From DATLGB01 sp038232275 (GTDB lineage Bacteria > Actinomycetota > Thermoleophilia > Solirubrobacterales > Solirubrobacteraceae), in the NCBI GenBank assembly GCA_038232275.1, contig JBBSIC010000008.1:17274-81273 (forward strand): DNA of 64,000 bases, in the 5' to 3' direction. Below, piece by piece: positions 60,192 to 64,000 of the stretch. The position numbers were made by a program, and so were the translations under genes. Numbering within the stretch: position 1 is the first letter of the stretch; every line of letters begins with the position of its first letter. Under the pieces are notes generated by a model. It did no database searches. It was not told the DNA's origin and saw only the letters and a list, made by a program, of their open reading frames with translations.

Positions 60192-60264
60192 GCGCGAGTA
60201 GCTCAGTTGGTAGAGCGTCGGCTTCCCAAGCCGAAGGTCGCGGGTTCGACCCCCGTCTCGCGCT
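60192..60264 (+). tRNA. tRNA-Gly (CCC anticodon)
   Basis: 73 nt. The acceptor stem GCGCGAG pairs with CTCGCGC and is followed by discriminator T. D-loop TAGCTCAGTTGGTAGAGC, anticodon stem-loop GTCGGCTTCCCAAGCCGA with CCC, and the T-arm GCGGGTTCGACCCCCGT-type are all present. CCA is not encoded. It lies between the cytochrome maturation operon and a region rich in remnants, so it may mark an integration point. Confidence 0.95.
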
Positions 60265-60300
60265 TGGCTCTTTAGAGCGAAATCTGGATGGCGGGATGAC

Positions 60301-60432
60301 ATGTGGCTTCACCTCGCTACCACCGCTCGCTACCAGACGCGCGACGTCTTCGAAAACCGTTGTGGGCCTGCCCACCTCGCGGAGGCGCTCGACAGCCTCA
60401 ATGCGTATTCCCGCGAGGAACGAGACTCCTAG
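60301..60432 (+). other. weak 43-codon ORF in the tRNA-Fic gap
   Basis: An ATG frame reads 43 residues (MWLHLATTARYQTRDVFENRCGP and so on to RDS) with no start signal and no recognised family. The 60265-60542 stretch otherwise holds direct repeats of CCTAGC near 60428-60440 and the operator-like half-sites before the Fic gene. It may be a decayed gene end. Confidence 0.25.
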
Positions 60433-60469
60433 CGCCTAGCTGAAGTTCCGGGCCAGGAGCCTGATCGGC

Positions 60470-60539
60470 ATCGTGCTAACCCCGCTGGCAAAATCTCGCT
60501 AACTCGGATGCAATTAGCACGATAACCTCCGGGATTAGC
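60470..60539 (+). promoter_or_regulatory. operator-like GCTAA/TTAGC half-sites upstream of the Fic gene
   Basis: ATCGTGCTAA (60470-60479) and its exact complement TTAGCACGAT (60514-60523) form a 10-bp inverted repeat. Two further half-sites, GCTAA at 60498-60502 and TTAGC at 60535-60539, lie between and after them. The cluster ends 3 bp before the Fic ATG. A dimeric regulator, perhaps the Fic protein itself through its C-terminal helix-turn-helix, may bind here. Confidence 0.55.
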
Positions 60540-60542
60540 CCA

Positions 60543-61586
60543 ATGCGCAGCTTCATCGACATCGATCGCACGTTCGGCAACCAGCCGCGGGAGCTCGGTG
60601 CGATCCTCGCGCGCGTCGACACCGGGCGCGGCCAGGAGCAGCTCTTCCTCGATCAGCGACCAGAGTTGCTCAAGCGTCTGTCCGAGAACGCCCGCATCGC
60701 GTCCATCACCGCGTCCAACGCGATCGAAGGGGTTGTTGTTGAGGGGGAGCGTGCCGCGCGCATCGCCGAAGGTGCGCCGCGCTTCCGGAACCGTAGCGAG
60801 CAAGAGTTCGCCGGCTACCGAGACGCCGTCGACGGTCTCATGCGGGCCGACGCGCCGGAGCCGCTGACGGTTCCGTTCGTCCTCCTCCTACACCGGCAGA
60901 TGTTCGCCTACTCCGGCGGACGCGGCGGCCATCTCAAGACCGACGAGAACCTGATCGTCTCGTGCGAAAGCGGCGAGCGCGAGATCGTCTTCACGCCTCC
61001 ACCGCCGGAGCAGACGGAGTTCCTCCTGACTGAGCTGTTCGCCCGGTACGAGCAGATGAAGGCCGACCAACAGGCCCACCCGCTGGTGCTGATCGGCGCG
61101 CTCGTCGTCGACTTCCTGGCTATCCACCCGGTCGCCGATGGTAACGGCCGGCTCGCGCGCCTCGTCACCACCCACGAACTGCTCGCCCAGGGGTATGGCG
61201 TGGCGCGCTACGTCAGCATCGAGCAGCGGATCTTCGAGTCCAAGAACACCTACTACGACCGGCTCTACCGCTCACAGCGGGGCTGGCACGAGGCCGAGCA
61301 CGACATCTGGCCGTGGACGACATACCTCGCCCAAGTCGTCGCCGGGGCCTACGTGGACTTCGAGCAACGCGTCGCCGCTGCGGACGAACCCGACACGAAC
61401 AAGCAGGAGCGGGTTCGGAGGTACGTCCTGGACCAGGCGCCCGCCGTGTTTCGGCGGCGCGACATCGAACGCGCGCTACCAGAGGTCAGTCCGGCGACGA
61501 TCAGGCTGGTCATCAACGCGCTGCGCGACACTAAGGAAATCCTCCCGGAGGGCGCGGGGCCAAGCGCACGCTGGCGACGGCCGTAA
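60543..61586 (+). CDS. Fic-family protein with C-terminal winged helix
   Basis: A 347-residue Fic (AMPylator-type) protein. The N-terminal part carries an inhibitory helix of the S/TxxxE(G/N) type in SITASNAIEGVVV (about residues 56-68). The Fic core begins around residue 100; the catalytic loop is IHPVADGNGRLARLV (near 193-207), with the standard His, Asp, Asn and Arg but Val in place of the usual Phe. The final 70 residues, including VFRRRDIERALPEVSPATIRLVINALRDTKEIL, form a winged helix. Proteins of this layout transfer AMP or other phosphates to targets; the Glu helix keeps it inactive. Its own operator-like repeats are just upstream. The GC bias is lower than its neighbours. Confidence 0.9.
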   Translation: MRSFIDIDRTFGNQPRELGAILARVDTGRGQEQLFLDQRPELLKRLSENARIASITASNAIEGVVVEGERAARIAEGAPRFRNRSEQEFAGYRDAVDGLMRADAPEPLTVPFVLLLHRQMFAYSGGRGGHLKTDENLIVSCESGEREIVFTPPPPEQTEFLLTELFARYEQMKADQQAHPLVLIGALVVDFLAIHPVADGNGRLARLVTTHELLAQGYGVARYVSIEQRIFESKNTYYDRLYRSQRGWHEAEHDIWPWTTYLAQVVAGAYVDFEQRVAAADEPDTNKQERVRRYVLDQAPAVFRRRDIERALPEVSPATIRLVINALRDTKEILPEGAGPSARWRRP

Positions 61587-61643
61587 CCGCCGGCTACGCC
61601 GTCGGGCGCACCAGTCGGGTCCAGTCAGTGACCGGCCTCTGTG

Positions 61644-61850
61644 TCAAGGCAGCACCCGAGCCAGTTGGTGCCAACGCCGGTGGCGGTGGCGGTGGCGGAA
61701 CATGAGGTTGGCGACGAAGCGGACGCTTCAGCCGGGCGGGCCGTCCTCGACTTCGATCCGTCGGTGTAGCGGCAGCGCCCGGGACCGAGCGGCTCGAAGG
61801 TGAGGCGGTGGTTCCAGACCCGGACGGGCCCCGCTCCGGCGGGCCGCTTC
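61644..61850 (-). pseudogene. degraded end of an SRPBCC-family gene
   Basis: On the minus strand one frame reads VRVWNHRLTFEPLGPGRCRYTD (about 61822-61757), the next RIEVEDGPPG, and the third VRFVANLMFRHRHRHRRW and QLARVLP before a stop at 61644. Joined, this gives the C-terminus of a polyketide-cyclase/SRPBCC protein, with WNHRLTFEP, RYTDRIEVE and FRHR...RRW. Two frameshifts and the missing N-terminal two-thirds mark it as a remnant. It overlaps the sequence before the RusA-like gene and shows that gene starts after it. Confidence 0.6.
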
Positions 61851-61925
61851 GGTGCTCAGGAGCACCGACTTCGTGGCGAGCTGCGCGCACGATTCGATTC
61901 CTCGCCAGAACCGTATCGTGGTCAC

Positions 61926-63164
61926 ATGGTCCAACTGAGCGACGCAACGGAGCGTGACGACCGCCTGGACGTGCTTGCCGCCGACCGGCGTCAGCTCGAG
62001 TTCGTGCTCACGAGCAGCCGCCCTCTCCGTAAGGGCTCGAACCCATCCGCACGTCGGCGTCTCGAGGCCGTTCGTAGCGAAATCGGCGCACAGCTGCGCG
62101 AGCACCTCGACGCGCAGTCCCGCCGTCGCTTTCGTGATCGCATCGCCGTGCAGATGGAGCTGAGCATCCCGCCGGGGCGCAACGCCGCGCGCCTCGGTCC
62201 CGTTGTGAAGGACTACCTCGACCTGTTGAGCGGACGAGTCGTCGGCGATGACGAGGCGATCGATCATCTCCTCGTCGTCCGGCAGGACGCGTCGGACGAT
62301 CTCACGCGCGTCCGCGTCCGCTGTGTGCCGCTCCGGCTGTTCAACGCCGACTACGACCGTGCGTTCAGGCTCATGAGTGGGTGGTCGGCCGAGGTCGCCT
62401 CGGACTCGGCAGTATCGGACGGCCGTTCCAAAATGCGGGACGCGGCGGCCGTGGCCCCCACCCTGCCGTGGGGACTGCTGCCTTTCGACGAGCACGCGCG
62501 CGAGTCGCTCGCGTTCGACGAGGAGGTGCTGGACGTGATCGAGGACATCGACGCCCAGGAGGAGGAGCAGCTCGCCGAGGACCCCGATGCGTTCCCAATA
62601 CTCGACGTGCCCTCGACGTACGCGGAGTTCGCGGACGAAGGCGTCCGCGCGAGCACCCGGGCCCAGTTGGAGGAATCGACGGCGCTCGCGCGCGGTGACT
62701 GGTTGGCCGATCAGGGCTTCGACGTACGCGATCGACCTGGTCCGCCGCGACCGTGGCTGCGGGAGGCCGTCGCTCACAGTGAGGTGGATGTCGTCTCGCT
62801 GCCCGACGCGGGGCCTGGATGCGTCGTGCTTCCCGCGCCACGCCAACGGCCGACCGCTCTCAGTGAGGACCAATGGCGTGACGTAGTGCGAGCCGAGCTC
62901 GCCCGCGCTTGTCGCACAGGCCGCTGGCGGCGCGCGCGGTTCAGAGGGCCGATTGGACTCGACATCGCGTTGCGAGGCAGGTCTGGCGGGTGGGGCGACG
63001 TCGAGAACGTCGCGCGCACCGTGACCGTCGCGTTCGAGACGCTGGTTCGCGCCCGCGACGGTCGACGCGTTCCGCGTCTATCGCAAGCGAGCGGAAGCCG
63101 ACGACGTCCGCGTCCGAGTCATGCCCAAGATCCGCATCGACGCGCTTGCTGCCGCGATGGATGA
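61926..63164 (+). CDS. protein with two RusA-like modules, probable frameshift near the end
   Basis: A 412-residue protein from ATG 61926; the frame above is in the SRPBCC remnant. Residues about 60-150 (RDRIAVQMELSIPPGRNAARLGPVVKDYLDLLSG, GRVVGDDEAIDHLLVVRQ) resemble RusA-type Holliday-junction resolvases with the NLxKxxxDxL and DD motifs. Residues 330-400 (FRGPIGLDIALRGRSGGWGDVENVARTVTVAFETL) look like a second module. At about 63045-63062 coding-like sequence continues in the +1 frame (TVDAFRVYRKRAEADDVRV, then IRIDALAAAMDEARG) to a stop at 63291, and the current frame ends in Arg/Ser/Pro-rich noise. The middle is acidic (EDIDAQEEEQLAEDPDAF). Family assignment is tentative. Confidence 0.45.
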   Translation: MVQLSDATERDDRLDVLAADRRQLEFVLTSSRPLRKGSNPSARRRLEAVRSEIGAQLREHLDAQSRRRFRDRIAVQMELSIPPGRNAARLGPVVKDYLDLLSGRVVGDDEAIDHLLVVRQDASDDLTRVRVRCVPLRLFNADYDRAFRLMSGWSAEVASDSAVSDGRSKMRDAAAVAPTLPWGLLPFDEHARESLAFDEEVLDVIEDIDAQEEEQLAEDPDAFPILDVPSTYAEFADEGVRASTRAQLEESTALARGDWLADQGFDVRDRPGPPRPWLREAVAHSEVDVVSLPDAGPGCVVLPAPRQRPTALSEDQWRDVVRAELARACRTGRWRRARFRGPIGLDIALRGRSGGWGDVENVARTVTVAFETLVRARDGRRVPRLSQASGSRRRPRPSHAQDPHRRACCRDG

Positions 63165-63291
63165 AGCGCGCGGGGTGCGTTTTAAACCTGGTCCGCAATC
63201 GTGCGATCCCTCTCTTCACGGTTGGGAGTACCACCTGGGAGTACCAAACCGGTCGCTCGCTCGTCACGGCGCATCCAGACCGGCAACGTGA
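63061..63291 (+). pseudogene. out-of-frame continuation of the RusA-like gene
   Basis: In frame +1 relative to the main ORF this stretch reads VDAFRVYRKRAEADDVRVRV, MPKIRIDALAAAMDEARG and further to a stop at 63289-63291. It has the residue composition of a real protein and a natural continuation of the second RusA-like module. A single-base insertion or a two-base loss near 63045-63062 would join it to the upstream frame. Confidence 0.45.
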
Positions 63292-63300
63292 GCGCCTCTG

Positions 63301-63500
63301 ACGCCGTCCATCATCGGGGTGTTCCAGGCGGCCTGCGTGGCGGTGCTGACGAGCGGCTACGGGACCGGCGCCGCCGATGGACTCGGCTACGGGTTCATCC
63401 TGCAAGCGGTCGAACTCGCTACCGCCGTGATCGTTGGAACGCCTGCGCTCGAGAAGAGAAGGCGTGGCGGGAGGTCCGGGGGCGGGCGCTGCACTAAACG
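63301..63500 (+). pseudogene. remnant of a YbhN/UPF0104 membrane-protein gene
   Basis: TPSIIGVFQAACVAVLTSGYGTGAADGLGYGF followed by ILQAVELATAVIVGTPAL is the typical C-terminal end of UPF0104/lysylphosphatidylglycerol-synthase-like membrane proteins. After 63450 the frame shifts, and REEKAWREVRGRALH (normally REGLxWREVRGRALH) continues in another frame to a stop at 63497. The N-terminal 250-300 residues are absent. It is a truncated and frameshifted relic. 63500-63661 holds no recognisable gene. Confidence 0.7.
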
Positions 63501-63661
63501 CCGCTCTCGCTGACGCCTCAGCGACCGGGTGACGCCCCGGTTCGAGACCTGGCCGGTGGCATCGTCGCCCCGATCATCCCGCAGCGCTGGGTCGGGCGAG
63601 CGCTGGCTCGGGATCTGCGAAAGGGGCGTCAGAACGATGGATACTCGCTGGCCCTGGTGAC

Positions 63662-64000
63662 TCATGGACTTGGTCTCGGGTTGGACGCGGCTTCAGCCCG
63701 GGGTAGCGTCTTGGCGGCCCGCTGCGACGGGTCGACGCGGACGACGTCCCAGGCGAGGCCGACGTGCTCCAGGCCGTTGATGATGGCGGCGGAGAGATCG
63801 AGCTGGCGGCGGTCGAGTCCGTGGGCGGCTGAGGTCGGGAATGCGTGGTGGTTGTTGTGCCATGCCTCGCCGAGGCTGAGCGGGGCCAGCCATGCGAGGT
63901 TGCGCGACTCGTCCCGGGTCCGGTAGCTGCGCCGCCCGAAGACATGGCAGAGCGAGTTGATCGAGAACGTCACCTGATGCAGGACCAGCAGCCGGACGAC
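63662..64000 (-). CDS. acyl-CoA/stearoyl-type fatty acid desaturase, C-terminal part (5' end outside window)
   Basis: The minus-strand frame is open to the window edge, so only the C-terminal 112 residues are seen. LVLHQVTFSINSLCHVFGRRSYRTRDESRN with H and the third histidine box EAWHNNHHAFPTSAAHGL (HxxHH type) are diagnostic of a di-iron membrane fatty-acid desaturase; ISS-type LDLSAAIINGLEHVGLAWDVVRV follows. It introduces a double bond into fatty acyl chains in the membrane using O2. The C-terminus is rich in Arg and Pro. The gene's upstream region is outside the window. Confidence 0.93.
   Translation of the reverse strand, partial: VVRLLVLHQVTFSINSLCHVFGRRSYRTRDESRNLAWLAPLSLGEAWHNNHHAFPTSAAHGLDRRQLDLSAAIINGLEHVGLAWDVVRVDPSQRAAKTLPRAEAASNPRPSP

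Noticed and set aside
60175..60375. Antisense ORF over the tRNA-Gly, with RGSNPRPSAWEADALPTELL
   Set aside because: It is the well-known false protein read from the complementary strand of tRNA genes.
60264..64000. Complete prophage or integrative element
   Set aside because: No integrase, portal, capsid or transfer gene, and no second attachment repeat, occurs in the window.

Overview
The window is a 64 kb stretch of very GC-rich chromosome from a Gram-positive-type actinobacterium. The gene content and order (uvrC-rapZ, gap-pgk-tpiA, a PhoP/RegX3-style pst locus, lipoproteins, redoxin-CcmH-CcdA cytochrome c maturation, frequent ATGA/GTGA/TTGA gene overlaps, likely leaderless promoters) suggest a member of the Thermoleophilia/Solirubrobacterales; this assignment is inference. 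It is a mostly ordinary chromosomal core with accessory patches and a decayed region at the right end.

Layout. 1-5028: end of a ROK sugar kinase, a short MscS channel, a large PAS/GAF/SpoIIE phosphatase and a metallophosphoesterase. 5078-9840: an envelope cluster (FemAB-like acyltransferase, sulfotransferase, family 2 glycosyltransferase, ABC-2 exporter). 9856-24173: phosphate and polyphosphate metabolism (ppx, ppk, pstSCAB, phoU, two winged-helix regulators), with an M23 endopeptidase, a cupin and an ABC-F protein embedded. pstS carries a one-base frameshift. 24196-27450: small membrane protein, a 38-bp perfect palindrome, then a TadE-like group ending in a TadE-VanY-transglycosylase fusion. 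27540-28102: MazEF-like toxin-antitoxin pair. 28493-35790: catalase and a set of lineage-specific proteins, including a Flp-pilin-like protein with a collagen-like segment. 35847-40135: uvrC, rapZ and a convergent HD-CHAD operon. 40343-44561: Dyp peroxidase, EfeO and a PhoX-like exported protein. 44700-50945: VOC proteins, glycolysis (gap, pgk, tpiA, gpmI) and a MarR regulator. 50955-60040: cNMP-binding protein, tgt, Ser/Thr kinase with lipoprotein, rlmH, potassium channel, argS, cytochrome c maturation. 60192-64000: tRNA-Gly followed by a Fic protein, a RusA-like gene with a probable frameshift, gene remnants (SRPBCC, YbhN/UPF0104) and the end of a fatty-acid desaturase.

The most coherent signal is a set of 11-bp direct-repeat PhoP-box-like arrays upstream of ppk, the wHTH regulator, pstS, the PhoB/RegX3-like regulator, and an HD-CHAD operon at 40135. 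CHAD domains bind polyphosphate, so the last site suggests a phosphate-starvation regulon linking polyphosphate synthesis, hydrolysis and a polyphosphate-binding protein paired with a SpoT-like HD hydrolase. A second recurrent signal is a TANNNT -10 box 7-11 nt before start codons that lack a Shine-Dalgarno sequence, which points to leaderless transcription and settles several start sites. Other unusual points are an apparent ATC start codon in rlmH, a potassium channel without the TVGYG filter, a 10-codon leader ORF coupled to a VOC gene, and repeated GCTAA/TTAGC half-sites before the Fic gene.
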